Shown here: piece by piece, positions 26,132-37,053 of the stretch | Position numbering within the stretch: position 1 is the stretch's first letter | Layout: each line of letters opens with the position of its first letter | Source of the DNA: Alcaligenaceae bacterium CGII-47 | GTDB taxonomy: Bacteria; Pseudomonadota; Gammaproteobacteria; Burkholderiales; Burkholderiaceae_B | Assembly: GCA_019166125.1 (NCBI GenBank) | Contig: JAHTBO010000002.1 | Location: forward strand, 431,651 to 495,650 | DNA length: 64,000 nt | Direction of reading: 5' to 3' | Program-made: the position numbers and the translations under genes | The notes under the pieces: model-generated | Seen by the model: only the letters and a program-made list of their open reading frames with translations | What the model was told of the DNA's origin: nothing | Databases searched by the model: none

Positions 26132-26443
26132 CTAGGAATGATTAGGTGAACCAAGCGATGCAGACGTATTGGGTGTCTGTTGTCCAGCAACGGTGGTTGC
26201 GCGTTGCTGCGCTTGGAAACGTTGTTGCGCCCGGATGTGCGGATAGGTGACATCCTGGCCGCTTCTGACCAGACCCGCCGCTTGGGCAGCATGCAGCTCA
26301 GCGACAACCTGAGCACGGGTCATTTGGACTTGGGTGTTGGCGTGGGTGTTAAATTCAGGCGAATCAGCTTGAACCAATTCAGCCTGCGCAGCGCCAGTCA
26401 ATACGGTCGCAGAGACCATTAATACAGTGGCGAGGGTTTTCAT
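26132..26443 (-). CDS. DUF4148 domain secreted small protein
   Basis: This 103-residue protein begins with a signal peptide (MKTLATVLMVSATVLTGAAQA, cleavage after about residue 21). It has the DUF4148 pattern TRAQVVAELHAAQAAGLV and a Gln/Arg-rich tail. The family is largely confined to Burkholderiales and comprises small periplasmic proteins of unknown role, often stress-inducible. It is divergent from a LysR gene with 156 bp between the starts. Confidence 0.88.
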   Translation of the reverse strand: MKTLATVLMVSATVLTGAAQAELVQADSPEFNTHANTQVQMTRAQVVAELHAAQAAGLVRSGQDVTYPHIRAQQRFQAQQRATTVAGQQTPNTSASLGSPNHS

Positions 26444-26599
26444 ATGAACTCCATTTGTTTGTTTCAGTGGATTCAGTATGCGCGGCCCAACAATCAGTGT
26501 AAACCCTTGTTTTCGCCAAACATAATTCCATTTTTGATCGTAATAAGCTTATGATTAATGATGATAATCACATACATACCCTTATATTTGGAATAAACG

Positions 26600-27487
26600 A
26601 TGAGTCCATCGCTGGACAATATTGCCCTATTCGTCGAGGTTGCTAAGACCCGCAGCTTCACCCGTGCCGCAGAAGCCCTGAACGTACCTGCATCCACCTT
26701 ATCGCGTCGCATCACCGAGTTGGAACGAGATATCGGCGTGCGATTGCTTAAGCGCAGCACGCGACGCGTTGATGTGACTGAAGCAGGTGCTATCTATTTC
26801 GAGCGTTCCCAACACATCATCGACGAGGCCCGTATGGCTCACGAAGAACTCGTCGGCATTACCCAGCAACCCAAAGGACGCCTGCGCGTATCGTTGCCTA
26901 GCAGCCTGGCCCTCGCACGTCTGGCCCCAATCATGCGTGATTTCAGTGTGCAATACCCTGAGATTCAATGTGAATATGACCTGGGTATCCAAGCAATTGA
27001 TCTGCTCGCTGATCCGTTTGATCTGGTTATCCGTTATGGGGCGGCGAGCACGCCAGGAATCATCTCACGTCAATTAGGCACCGCTCGCATCGGAATTTTT
27101 GCATCCCAGGACTATCTGGATCTGCACGGTACGCCCACAATACCTGCCGAGCTGACCGAGCATGAATGCCTTCGCGCCTCAGGCAGCAAAGAAGACTCGA
27201 TCTGGGAGCTGACATCAGGCCCTATCGTCGAGCACATTAATGTCTCGGGACGCATGGCCTTCAATAACATCGCCATGGGGGGTACCATGGCTGCGCTGGA
27301 TATGGGCATTGTGCCCATGCCCCTGTGTTTTGCAAATATTTTCAATACCAAGCCGCTGGTACGTATCCTGACCGACTGGGAATTCGGCCCAATACCGCTG
27401 GTCGCCTTGTTTTCATCACGACTGATGCCTGCAAAGACGCGTGTCTTTATCGATTTTCTGAGTGCACGGCTCGCAGTTATTCTATAG
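26600..27487 (+). CDS. LysR-type transcriptional regulator
   Basis: The 295-residue protein has a LysR helix-turn-helix at about 18-38 (SFTRAAEALNVPASTLSRRI) and a C-terminal effector domain of the PA2877/GcvA-like group (ITQQPKGRLRVSLPSSLALARLAP). It is divergent from the DUF4148 gene, with no obvious metabolic partner. The target is unknown, and the divergent secreted protein gene is the first candidate. Confidence 0.88.
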   Translation: MSPSLDNIALFVEVAKTRSFTRAAEALNVPASTLSRRITELERDIGVRLLKRSTRRVDVTEAGAIYFERSQHIIDEARMAHEELVGITQQPKGRLRVSLPSSLALARLAPIMRDFSVQYPEIQCEYDLGIQAIDLLADPFDLVIRYGAASTPGIISRQLGTARIGIFASQDYLDLHGTPTIPAELTEHECLRASGSKEDSIWELTSGPIVEHINVSGRMAFNNIAMGGTMAALDMGIVPMPLCFANIFNTKPLVRILTDWEFGPIPLVALFSSRLMPAKTRVFIDFLSARLAVIL

Positions 27488-27552
27488 GCAACACGCCAGA
27501 TACGATGGAATTACCGCCTTATAAAGCGATGGTTTTAACAATTATCGCAGCG

Positions 27553-27714
27553 TTAGCCACCCCTGCCGCCTCCCCTTGATACAGGCTTACGATCGTGAAT
27601 GGACCTCGCATTTTTGATCCCCGCATTGGCTTTAGCCGGCCAGCCCCCACCATTCGAGGGATTCGCCGAACGTCGCGGCTTTGCCTTCTTGGGCGATGCT
27701 GCTTTCTTATTCAT
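27553..27714 (-). CDS. small basic protein (53 aa)
   Basis: An ATG at 27714 opens a 53-codon frame ending in TAA. The product starts MNKKAASPKKAKPRRSANPS, continues with a glycine/tryptophan segment NGGGWPAKANAG, and ends in RGGGRGG. It is highly basic, low in hydrophobic residues and probably disordered. A GGTGG tract precedes the start. It may be nucleic-acid binding, but no family is recognised with certainty. It lies between the LysR gene and the dimer-glycosylase gene. Confidence 0.5.
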   Translation of the reverse strand: MNKKAASPKKAKPRRSANPSNGGGWPAKANAGIKNARSIHDRKPVSRGGGRGG

Positions 27715-27847
27715 TTCTACCACCAGTAAATCAGGCCACCAAAGCGAAATTGCTAAGGCGATGCATCAAGGATAGGCTATTGCGCAGTAAACGCGAAACG
27801 CGAAGACGAAACTGGTATAAACACGCTTTGAATCTCGGACTGACCGC

Positions 27848-28246
27848 ATGACCCGCATAAACTGCATTCCTGTACAAGAACTCAGCGGACCGCACCTGAT
27901 TGCCGAGTATCGCGAACTGCCAAGGGTTTTTGGGTTAGCCAAAAAAGCTGCCGAACGTGGCAGCTTTTCACCACCGCCGAACTACACATTGGGGAAAGGT
28001 CACCTGCTGTTCTTCTACACGCGCCTGGGGTACCTCAAGGCGCGACATGCCGAGCTGATTACCGAGATGAAACAGCGCGGCTATAAGCCGGCATTCCAGG
28101 GTATACAGCGGGAAGACTTTCCAGATATCCCAGACAGCTTTTGGCGCGACTGGTGCCCCACAACTGAGGCAATGCGCATAAACCGCATACGGATTCAAGA
28201 GCGGAGCAAGGGGATGCAAAACGCCAATTCCGTAGAATTGGCGTAA
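27848..28246 (+). CDS. pdg: pyrimidine dimer DNA glycosylase (T4 endonuclease V family)
   Basis: This 132-residue protein matches T4 endonuclease V (DenV) closely at the N-terminus: MTRIN, then HLIAEYRELPRVFG. The catalytic N-terminal Thr2 and the active-site residues Arg22, Glu23 and Arg26 occupy the same positions as in the phage enzyme. LGKGHLLFFYTRLGYLKARH matches the second conserved block. It cleaves the glycosyl bond of UV-induced cyclobutane dimers and nicks the abasic site. No phage genes surround it. It sits just before tRNA-Lys on the other strand. Confidence 0.92.
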   Translation: MTRINCIPVQELSGPHLIAEYRELPRVFGLAKKAAERGSFSPPPNYTLGKGHLLFFYTRLGYLKARHAELITEMKQRGYKPAFQGIQREDFPDIPDSFWRDWCPTTEAMRINRIRIQERSKGMQNANSVELA

Positions 28247-28260
28247 GTGCTTGATTTCAC

Positions 28261-28336
28261 TGGTGGGTTGTGACAGGCTCGAACTGTCGACCGACGGATT
28301 AAGAGTCCGCTGCTCTACCAACTGAGCTAACAACCC
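28261..28336 (-). tRNA. tRNA-Lys (anticodon CTT)
   Basis: The reverse complement folds as a tRNA of 76 nt including an encoded CCA. The acceptor arms GGGTTGT and ACAACCC pair perfectly, followed by discriminator A. The D-arm is AGCTCAGTTGGTAGAGCA, the anticodon stem-loop GCGGA-CTCTTAA-TCCGT with anticodon CTT, and the T-arm GACAG-TTCGAGC-CTGTC. Confidence 0.96.
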
Positions 28337-28412
28337 TTCGCGTTTTCTGCGAAGAACGAAATGATACACGATCCGGGCACACTCTGTAAAATGAGCCCCC
28401 TAAAAACCGATT

Positions 28413-29795
<1,383 letters not shown>

Positions 29796-29975
29796 TCACC
29801 TGTTCAAAAGCAGGCTGAATTCTAACATTTACATACGCTTAGCCAACCTTGCCACATATAAACCACACATCCTGAGGCTTGGCCCACCCTTGCAGGCTTA
29901 AACCGTCACGCATCAGGGTCTCCGTGGGGTGATCCTGCTATACTTTTTGAGCCTAGAACTACTCTGTGTCTTGCC

Positions 29976-30590
29976 ATGAAATTGATCGGTACCCTGACTA
30001 GCCCGTACGTGCGCAAAGTACGTATCGTCCTGGCAGAGAAAAAGCTTGAGTATGAATTAGTCCTCGACGATGTCTGGGGCGAAGGCTCTCAGGTTCCCGT
30101 GTTCAATCCATTAGGTAAGGTTCCCTGTCTGATCATGGATGAGAACGGCAGCCTGTTCGACTCCCGCGTCATTGTCGAGTACCTGGACACCCTCTCACCG
30201 GTTGGCCGCCTGATCCCCCCATCGGGGCGTGACCGAACAGCGGTCAAACGCTGGGAGGCCGTCGCCGACGGTCTCATGGACGCTGCAGTCGCAGCACGCA
30301 TTGAGGATACCCAGCGCCCCGCCGAGCTACGCAGCCAGGCATTCAAGGACCGTCAGATGGGCAAAATTTCTGCCGCGCTGACCTATATGGAAGCAGATCT
30401 GGGCGATCAGGTCTTTTGCGTAGGCGTAAACCTGTGCCTTGCTGACATTGCTGTGGGCTCTGCACTGGGCTACCTGGATTTTCGCTTTCCAGACCTGAAC
30501 TGGCGCGCCCAGCACGAGAATCTTCGGCGCCTCTATGAAAAACTGGACGCCCGCCCCTCATTTATCAGTACACGTTATCTTACTGCGTAG
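29976..30590 (+). CDS. glutathione S-transferase family protein
   Basis: This 204-residue protein has a thioredoxin-like N-terminal half starting MKLIGTLTSPYVRKVRIVLAEK, with PVFNPLGKVPCLIM and then FDSRVIVEYLD (the glutathione-contacting Asp-Ser segment), and an all-helical C-terminal half. It resembles the YibF-type bacterial GSTs. The substrate is unknown. It converges on mnmA. Confidence 0.9.
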   Translation: MKLIGTLTSPYVRKVRIVLAEKKLEYELVLDDVWGEGSQVPVFNPLGKVPCLIMDENGSLFDSRVIVEYLDTLSPVGRLIPPSGRDRTAVKRWEAVADGLMDAAVAARIEDTQRPAELRSQAFKDRQMGKISAALTYMEADLGDQVFCVGVNLCLADIAVGSALGYLDFRFPDLNWRAQHENLRRLYEKLDARPSFISTRYLTA

Positions 30591-30615
30591 GGCGCAGGCT
30601 CTCCAGGGATAAGCA

Positions 30616-31737
30616 TCAGGCGGCGATGATACCGCCCCCCAAACATACCTCTCCATCGTAGAGTACCGCCGACTGCCCCGGGCTCACTGCCCACTGCTGC
30701 TGGTCAAACGACAAAGCAAATCGCCCATCTGACTCTGGATGCAGCACACATGGTGCATCCGCCTGCCGATAGCGGGTCTTGGCTGCATACTGACCTTTTG
30801 CAGGCATTTCACCCGCCACCCAGCTCGAATCTTGTGCCTGCAGGTTCTTTGATAATAGCCACGGGTGATCATGGCCTTGAACGACATACAGAGTGTTGTC
30901 CTGCATTGATTTACGCGCAACATACCAGGCATCAGCCGTCCCATCGCTGCGCTGTTGTCCCTTGACCCCGCCGATACCTAAGCCCTTGCGTTGCCCAAGC
31001 GTATAAAACGCCAATCCCTGATGCGTCCCTAACTTTTGCCCTTCGGGCGTCAGGATGGGGCCTGGCCGGGTCGGTAGATAACGGCTCAGGAACTCTCGGA
31101 ACGGCCGTTCACCGATGAAGCAAATACCTGTCGAATCCCGTTTGGCAGCATTCGGCAAGGCCAGTGACTGCGCGATACGACGCACTTCGGTCTTATGTAA
31201 TTCACCCAATGGAAATAAAGTGCGCGCCAACTGAGCCTGGTTCAGACGATGCAAAAAATAACTTTGATCCTTACTGCTATCTACAGCCTTGAGCAATTCG
31301 CTACGGACTCCCCCACCGGGCAGCCCAAGCCGCCTCACCCGTGCATAATGCCCCGTGGCAATATAATCAGCCCCAAGGGTCATGGCATGATCAAGAAAGG
31401 CCTTGAATTTGATCTCGGCATTGCACAATACATCCGGATTTGGTGTGCGCCCTGCTGAATATTCCCTGAGAAAATCGGCAAACACCCGTTCCTTATACTC
31501 TGCAGCAAAATTCACAGCTTCGATATCAATGCCGACGACATCCGCAACACTCGCCGCATCCAGCCAGTCCTGGCGCGTGGAGCAGTACTCGCTGTCATCA
31601 TCATCCTCCCAGTTTTTCATGAACAGGCCAATGACCTCGTAGCCTTGCTCTTTGAGTAGCCAGGCCGAGACGGACGAATCTACGCCGCCCGACATACCGA
31701 TCACGACGCGCGCACCGGCTGCAGGCCGATCATTCAT
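30616..31737 (-). CDS. mnmA: tRNA 2-thiouridylase MnmA
   Basis: This 373-residue protein carries the PP-loop [10 protein letters not shown] (14-23), the first catalytic cysteine in [11 protein letters not shown] and the second in [14 protein letters not shown]-terminal beta-barrel domain follows. It adds the 2-thio group to U34 of tRNA Lys, Glu and Gln using sulfur relayed from IscS and Tus proteins. The start overlaps the end of glcF by 8 bp, so it is the last gene of this minus-strand series. Confidence 0.97.
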   Translation of the reverse strand: MNDRPAAGARVVIGMSGGVDSSVSAWLLKEQGYEVIGLFMKNWEDDDDSEYCSTRQDWLDAASVADVVGIDIEAVNFAAEYKERVFADFLREYSAGRTPNPDVLCNAEIKFKAFLDHAMTLGADYIATGHYARVRRLGLPGGGVRSELLKAVDSSKDQSYFLHRLNQAQLARTLFPLGELHKTEVRRIAQSLALPNAAKRDSTGICFIGERPFREFLSRYLPTRPGPILTPEGQKLGTHQGLAFYTLGQRKGLGIGGVKGQQRSDGTADAWYVARKSMQDNTLYVVQGHDHPWLLSKNLQAQDSSWVAGEMPAKGQYAAKTRYRQADAPCVLHPESDGRFALSFDQQQWAVSPGQSAVLYDGEVCLGGGIIAA

Positions 31738-32962
31738 ACGCCATCACCTCGTCGAGCACTTCGATCCAGTGGCGCACCGGCGTCTGCGTGCCACTCTGCA
31801 AATGGGTGATGCAGCCAATATTCGAGGACACAATCGTGGTGGGCAGCGTTTCCTGGATGGCTTGTAATTTCCGATTACGTAGCTCTTTGGACAACACGGG
31901 CTGCGTGATAGAGTATGTCCCCGCCGATCCACAGCACAGATGCGAGTCCGTAAATAACTGCAAATCAAAGCCCAGATCAGTCAACAGACGCTCGTTTACT
32001 GCTCGCAAGCCCTGCCAGTGCTGAAGCGTGCACGGCGGGTGGAATGCGGTACGACCCGGAGCACGCCGCATTTTGGCCTTGATCTGCGGCGCAAGCGGCG
32101 CGAGAAACTCACCGACATCCTTTACGGCAGCCACCACACGTGCAGCACGCTGGGCATAGACGGGATCATGGCGTAAATGCTGGGCATATTCCTTAATCAT
32201 GCCGCCACATCCCGAGGCGTTGATCACAATCGCCTCGACCTCGCCCGAGTCGAGCAAGGGCAACCAAGCATCGATATTCGCACGCATCTGATCACGAGCC
32301 GCCTCCTGGGCATCCAGGTGGAAATTAATCGCGCCACAACACCCAGAGCGTGCAACAAATCGCGACCCCACACCTACCGCATCGAGCACGCGTATGGTAG
32401 CCGCATCAATGGACGGCATCATGGCAGGCTGCACGCAATTACTAAGCATGATGACCTGCCGTGCATGATGCGCGAGGTCATGCGGTAGTGCACCGGCTGG
32501 GCGAGCCTGGGGAATTTTGGATTTAAGTACCTCTGGCAGTACCGGGCGAACGAGCCGACCAACACGATAAAGCGGTGCGAACCAAGACGAATTCAGCATA
32601 TGACGCAGGGTATAGCGCAAGGCACGCTGCCCCGGTGTGCGCGACACCTGTTCACTGACCAACTGTCGACCGATATCCACCAGTTCGCCGTATTTGACGC
32701 CTGATGGGCAGGTCGTCTCGCAATTGCGGCAGGTCAGGCAGCGGTCCAGGTGCTGCTGGGTGACATAAGTAGGCTTCACCCCCTCGAGGATCTGCTTGAT
32801 CTCGTAGATCCGGCCACGCGGACTATCGAGCTCATCGCCTAAAATTTGATAGGTCGGGCAAGTAGCCAAACAAAAGCCGCAATGCACACAACGACGCAGA
32901 ATTTCATCTGCCTCCTTGCCTAGATCGCTATCACGAGCCCAATCAACGAGATTGGTTTGCAT
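31730..32962 (-). CDS. glcF: glycolate oxidase iron-sulfur subunit
   Basis: This 410-residue protein has two ferredoxin-type 4Fe-4S motifs, [14 protein letters not shown] (about 25-38) and [14 protein letters not shown] (about 75-88). Two CCG domains follow ([20 protein letters not shown]) that bind a further cluster. GlcF passes electrons from the GlcD/GlcE flavoproteins to the respiratory chain. It lies 9 bp after glcE and overlaps mnmA. Confidence 0.96.
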   Translation of the reverse strand: MQTNLVDWARDSDLGKEADEILRRCVHCGFCLATCPTYQILGDELDSPRGRIYEIKQILEGVKPTYVTQQHLDRCLTCRNCETTCPSGVKYGELVDIGRQLVSEQVSRTPGQRALRYTLRHMLNSSWFAPLYRVGRLVRPVLPEVLKSKIPQARPAGALPHDLAHHARQVIMLSNCVQPAMMPSIDAATIRVLDAVGVGSRFVARSGCCGAINFHLDAQEAARDQMRANIDAWLPLLDSGEVEAIVINASGCGGMIKEYAQHLRHDPVYAQRAARVVAAVKDVGEFLAPLAPQIKAKMRRAPGRTAFHPPCTLQHWQGLRAVNERLLTDLGFDLQLFTDSHLCCGSAGTYSITQPVLSKELRNRKLQAIQETLPTTIVSSNIGCITHLQSGTQTPVRHWIEVLDEVMAYE

Positions 32963-32971
32963 AGTCTGGCC

Positions 32972-34075
32972 TCAGAATTCTGAATATAAACGATTAGGGT
33001 TAAACAAGCCTGCCGGATCGAACTGCGCCTTGAGTCGGCGATGAATCTGCATCAACGCTGGATCGAGCGGATGAAACACCCCCTGCTCAGGCACACGATC
33101 CGTGTAGCGATAGAGGGATGCTGAGCCACCCACAGCCTGGACTTGTTGGCGCAAGTCTGCGGCATGGGCCGCCGGGGCAGCGACCCAACGCAGGCCGCCA
33201 TGCCACTCGACCAATGTCGGCCCAACGCCCAGAGCAGGTGTGCCGGGGGGCACCACGACCCGCCATAGCGGTCGGGACTGAAAGAACGTATGGGTCTGAT
33301 CACGCAATCCACACCAGAACGCTGCCCCTATATCCTCTCTGAGGGACTCGCCCCCTATGGTCTGGGAGCTCTGCACGACCGCCGACTGATTACCCGAGAG
33401 GCGAACATGCAATTGTCCAAGTGAGCCCTCTGCGCCAGCCTGCCACGCCGTCGCCGACAGCGGCAGCGGCCGACCGCGCCACTGCTGACATTTATCGAGC
33501 GCCTGCTGCTCGCTCATCTCGAGCACCTGTGTCATTTCGAACTGAGGTTTGGGAATGACCTTGACCGACACCTCAACCAAGGCGCCCAGCGTACCCAGAG
33601 AGCCCGCCAACAGCCGAGATAGGTCATATCCCGCGACGTTTTTCATGACTTCCCCGCCAAACCGCAAGATATTGCCATTGGCATCAAGAAGTTTGGTACC
33701 CAATATAAAATCGCTTAGTGGCCCAGCCGCCATACGACGCGGACCAGACATGCCGCTGGCAACACACCCACCCAAGGTCCCTGCCTCACCAAAACGCGGC
33801 GGCTCAAAAGCCAGCATCTGCCCGCGCTCATCGAGCGCCTGCTCGATCTCAGAGAGCCGGGTTCCTGCATAAGCCGTCAGCACCAGCTCTGAGGGCTCGT
33901 AGCTTACGATGCCGTGGTACGAGGAAATGTCCAGCCAGGATAAGCCCGAGGCCACCGTATCGGGGAAGGGCTCGCCGTAGAATTGGCGCGTGGCGCCGCC
34001 TCGAATATAGACAGGACGCTGCGCCGCACGAGCCGTCACCACCTGCTCACTTAATTCAGATAAGACAAATTGCAT
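32972..34075 (-). CDS. glcE: glycolate oxidase subunit GlcE
   Basis: This 367-residue FAD-binding type-4 protein is shorter than GlcD. It has the FAD-site segments YIRGGATRQFYGEP and GEAGTLGGCVASGMSGPRRMA, and a degenerate C-terminal substrate domain ending LFNPNRLY. GlcE is the second flavin-fold subunit of membrane-associated glycolate dehydrogenase, which makes glyoxylate. It sits between glcD and glcF with short gaps, so it is operonic. Confidence 0.95.
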   Translation of the reverse strand: MQFVLSELSEQVVTARAAQRPVYIRGGATRQFYGEPFPDTVASGLSWLDISSYHGIVSYEPSELVLTAYAGTRLSEIEQALDERGQMLAFEPPRFGEAGTLGGCVASGMSGPRRMAAGPLSDFILGTKLLDANGNILRFGGEVMKNVAGYDLSRLLAGSLGTLGALVEVSVKVIPKPQFEMTQVLEMSEQQALDKCQQWRGRPLPLSATAWQAGAEGSLGQLHVRLSGNQSAVVQSSQTIGGESLREDIGAAFWCGLRDQTHTFFQSRPLWRVVVPPGTPALGVGPTLVEWHGGLRWVAAPAAHAADLRQQVQAVGGSASLYRYTDRVPEQGVFHPLDPALMQIHRRLKAQFDPAGLFNPNRLYSEF

Positions 34076-34087
34076 GATGGCTGGGCT

Positions 34088-35602
34088 CTAGAAACGGGGA
34101 AGATCCGGAAAGCTCAGCTCTCCGTGGTGAATATGCATCTTGCCATGCTCGGCGCAGCGCACCAGCGTCGGAATAAGCTTTTCGGGGTTGAGTAGGCCAT
34201 ACGGATCAAAGGCGCGCTTGAACGCCGAGAACGCATCCAGCTCTTCGCGCTTGAACTGATAGCACATCTGGTTGATCTTTTCGATCCCCACGCCATGCTC
34301 ACCCGTAATCGTGCCGCCCACCTCGACGCATAGCTCTAGAATAGCCGCACCAAATGCCTCGGCGCGTTCGACCTCATCGGCCACATTGGCGTCAAACAGA
34401 ATCAAAGGATGCAAATTGCCGTCGCCCGCATGAAATACATTTGCACAGCGCAGCCCATACTCTTCTTCCATCGCCTCGATAGCACGCAGGACTTGACCCA
34501 AGTGTCGCCGAGGAATTGTGCCATCCATACAGTAATAATCAGGTGATATCCGCCCTGCTGCCGGAAAGGCGTTTTTACGGCCAGCCCAGAACAGCAGGCG
34601 CTCGGTCTCTGAGTTCGACACCTGCAAACGCGATGCACCAACCTTTTTAAAAATCGCTTCAATCCGCGTGATCTCCTCGCGAACCTCCTCGGGCGTCCCA
34701 TCGGATTCACACAATAGAATCGCCTCAGCCTCCAAATCGTAGCCCGCCCGGACAAAGGGCTCGACCATATGCACCGAACGTTTGTCCATGAGCTCTAGCC
34801 CGGCGGGAATGATGCCGCCAGCAATCACCTCTGTCACAGCCTGTCCTGCCGCCTCAACACTTAGAAAACTCGCCATCACCACCTGCGCGAGCTCGGGTTT
34901 GGGAATCAGGCGCACGGTGACCTCGGTGACCAGACCCAACATTCCCTCTGAACCAATGAACGCCGCCAGCAGGTTCAAACCCGGACTATCTGGCGCCTCG
35001 CCTCCTAGCTCAAGCACTTCACCCTCAATGGTGACGACCCGTACACGCATCACGTTATGCACGGTCAAACCGTATTTGAGGCAATGTACCCCGCCTGAAT
35101 TTTCAGCAACATTACCGCCGATCGAACAGGCAATCTGACTAGACGGGTCGGGGGCGTAATACAGTCCAAGGGGCGCTACCGCCTCGGAAATAGCGAGGTT
35201 ACGCACCCCGGGCTGCACGACCGCCACACAGGCGAGCGGATCGACACGCACGATACGATTTAATTTGGCCAGACCCACCAGTACGCCTTGCGCGTGGGGC
35301 ATGGCGCCCCCTGATAAGCCTGTGCCCGAACCACGTGCCACGATCGGAATATTGAAGGTCTGGCAGGCACGCATGATGGCGATCACCTGCGCCTCGTTCT
35401 CGGGCAGCAGCACAACAGGCGGCAGGCTACGATATAGAGACAAGCCATCGCACTCATAGACACGTGTCTGCTCGACCTTGGTCAATATGCAGTGCGCCGG
35501 CAGATCTGGCGCCAACTGCGCTAAAAAGCCCGCAAAATCCGGTGGGGCAGGTATCGATCCATCCTGTGTGGAAAGATCCGTCGTACTAAGTTGTTCTGTC
35601 AT
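34088..35602 (-). CDS. glcD: glycolate oxidase subunit GlcD
   Basis: This 504-residue FAD-linked oxidase has the FAD-binding PIVARGSGTGLSGGAMP (about 89-105) and IGGNVAENSGGVHCLKYG. The C-terminal catalytic region holds HAGDGNLHPL and TGEHGVG. It oxidises glycolate (and D-lactate weakly) with GlcE and GlcF. Its ATG shares one base with the stop of the preceding dehydrogenase gene (TAATG), so the two are coupled. Confidence 0.96.
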   Translation of the reverse strand: MTEQLSTTDLSTQDGSIPAPPDFAGFLAQLAPDLPAHCILTKVEQTRVYECDGLSLYRSLPPVVLLPENEAQVIAIMRACQTFNIPIVARGSGTGLSGGAMPHAQGVLVGLAKLNRIVRVDPLACVAVVQPGVRNLAISEAVAPLGLYYAPDPSSQIACSIGGNVAENSGGVHCLKYGLTVHNVMRVRVVTIEGEVLELGGEAPDSPGLNLLAAFIGSEGMLGLVTEVTVRLIPKPELAQVVMASFLSVEAAGQAVTEVIAGGIIPAGLELMDKRSVHMVEPFVRAGYDLEAEAILLCESDGTPEEVREEITRIEAIFKKVGASRLQVSNSETERLLFWAGRKNAFPAAGRISPDYYCMDGTIPRRHLGQVLRAIEAMEEEYGLRCANVFHAGDGNLHPLILFDANVADEVERAEAFGAAILELCVEVGGTITGEHGVGIEKINQMCYQFKREELDAFSAFKRAFDPYGLLNPEKLIPTLVRCAEHGKMHIHHGELSFPDLPRF

Positions 35603-37020
35603 TAATTCGTCAAGGCTGCGGGCAGCACTTTGCCTGGATTGAGAATATTGTGCGGGTCGAGTGTGGCTTTAATACCCGCCATGATATCAAGCGCATCCTG
35701 GCCATGCTCTGCAAGCATGAATACCTGCTTGTGCAGGCCGACACCGTGTTCGCCCGTACACGTGCCCTGCATTGCAATTGCGCGCTCGACCAAGCGATGA
35801 TTCAGACGCTCGGACTGCTCCCACTCGTCGGGATTATCAGGATCCAGCAGCATTAGGACATGGAAATTGCCATCACCAACATGCCCCACAATTGTATAAG
35901 GAAAACTCGCCTGATCCAGCTCAATCGCCGTCTGCCCCACACACTCTGCCAGACGCGAGATCGGCACACATACATCGGTCGTATTCGAGCGACACCCGGG
36001 TCTTAGCTGCAAGCCCGCAAAATAAGCATTATGACGCGCCGTCCACAAACGATTTCGGTCCTCGGGCTGTTCTGCCCACTCGAAATCCATCCCGCCATGC
36101 TCGCGCGTGATCGCTTGCACCAGTTCGGCCTGCTCACGCACACCGGCAGGACTTCCATGGAATTCGAACAGCAGCAGGGGCGTTTCTTTTAAATTTAGAT
36201 GACTGTACAGATTTGTCGCCCGCACGGCACCGGCATCCATGAACTCCACACGCGCCACAGGCACGCCCATTTGAATCACCTCAATGACGCTACGCACCGC
36301 CGCATCCAGATCAGGAAAATTACAAATCGCGGCTGACACGGCCTCGGGCTGTGGATAAAGGCGCACGGTCACCTCGACAATAATCCCTAAGGTTCCCTCG
36401 CTTCCCACAAATAAGCGTGTCAGGTCATAGCCAGCAGAGGATTTACGTGCTCGGTTAGCCGTCTCGATCACCCGTCCATCCGCGGTGACGACTTTAAGCG
36501 ACATGACATTTTCACGCATCGTGCCGTAGCGCACCGCATTGGTGCCCGAGGCACGCGTCGCCGACATCCCCCCCAAACTGGCATCCGCACCGGGATCAAT
36601 AGGAAAGAACAAGCCCGTATCGCGCAAAGCTTCGTTGAGTTGTTTACGTGATACGCCTGCCTGAACCGTGGCGGTGAAATCCTCGGCATGAATGCTTAAG
36701 ACTTGATTCATCAGCGAGAGATCCAGGCTCACCCCGCCCTCGACCGCTAGCAAATGCCCCTCTAGTGAAGAGCCCGTACCAAAAGGAATCAACGGGACGC
36801 AATAACGATGGCAATGGCGGGCGACCCACACGACGTCGTCCACGCTCTGGGCAAATACCACCGCGTCAGGAAGCATCGGCGCATACGAGGACTCGTCACG
36901 CCCATGATGCTCACGAACGGCCTGGGCATTTGAGTAACGCTCACCAAAATGCTCGGCCAAGGCCTCCAGAAATCCAGCTGGGATGGCCCTGCGGATCTGT
37001 GTAATAACAGGTGCGTTCAT
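35602..37020 (-). CDS. FAD-linked D-lactate dehydrogenase (cytochrome type)
   Basis: This 472-residue protein of the FAD-binding type-4/GlcD C-terminal family has PLIPFGTGSSLEGHLLA, LGGMSATRASGTNAVRYGTM, VGHVGDGNFHVL and CTGEHGVGLHK. The pattern is that of cytochrome-type D-lactate dehydrogenases (Dld2/DLD) rather than GlcD. It should oxidise D-lactate or a similar 2-hydroxyacid to the keto acid, handing electrons to quinone or cytochrome c. It is the first gene of the glycolate oxidase series and lies 33 bp after aroG on the same strand. Confidence 0.88.
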   Translation of the reverse strand: MNAPVITQIRRAIPAGFLEALAEHFGERYSNAQAVREHHGRDESSYAPMLPDAVVFAQSVDDVVWVARHCHRYCVPLIPFGTGSSLEGHLLAVEGGVSLDLSLMNQVLSIHAEDFTATVQAGVSRKQLNEALRDTGLFFPIDPGADASLGGMSATRASGTNAVRYGTMRENVMSLKVVTADGRVIETANRARKSSAGYDLTRLFVGSEGTLGIIVEVTVRLYPQPEAVSAAICNFPDLDAAVRSVIEVIQMGVPVARVEFMDAGAVRATNLYSHLNLKETPLLLFEFHGSPAGVREQAELVQAITREHGGMDFEWAEQPEDRNRLWTARHNAYFAGLQLRPGCRSNTTDVCVPISRLAECVGQTAIELDQASFPYTIVGHVGDGNFHVLMLLDPDNPDEWEQSERLNHRLVERAIAMQGTCTGEHGVGLHKQVFMLAEHGQDALDIMAGIKATLDPHNILNPGKVLPAALTN

Positions 37021-37053
37021 GTTTATCCTCAGGGCCTGGAGCCCGTTATGTCC

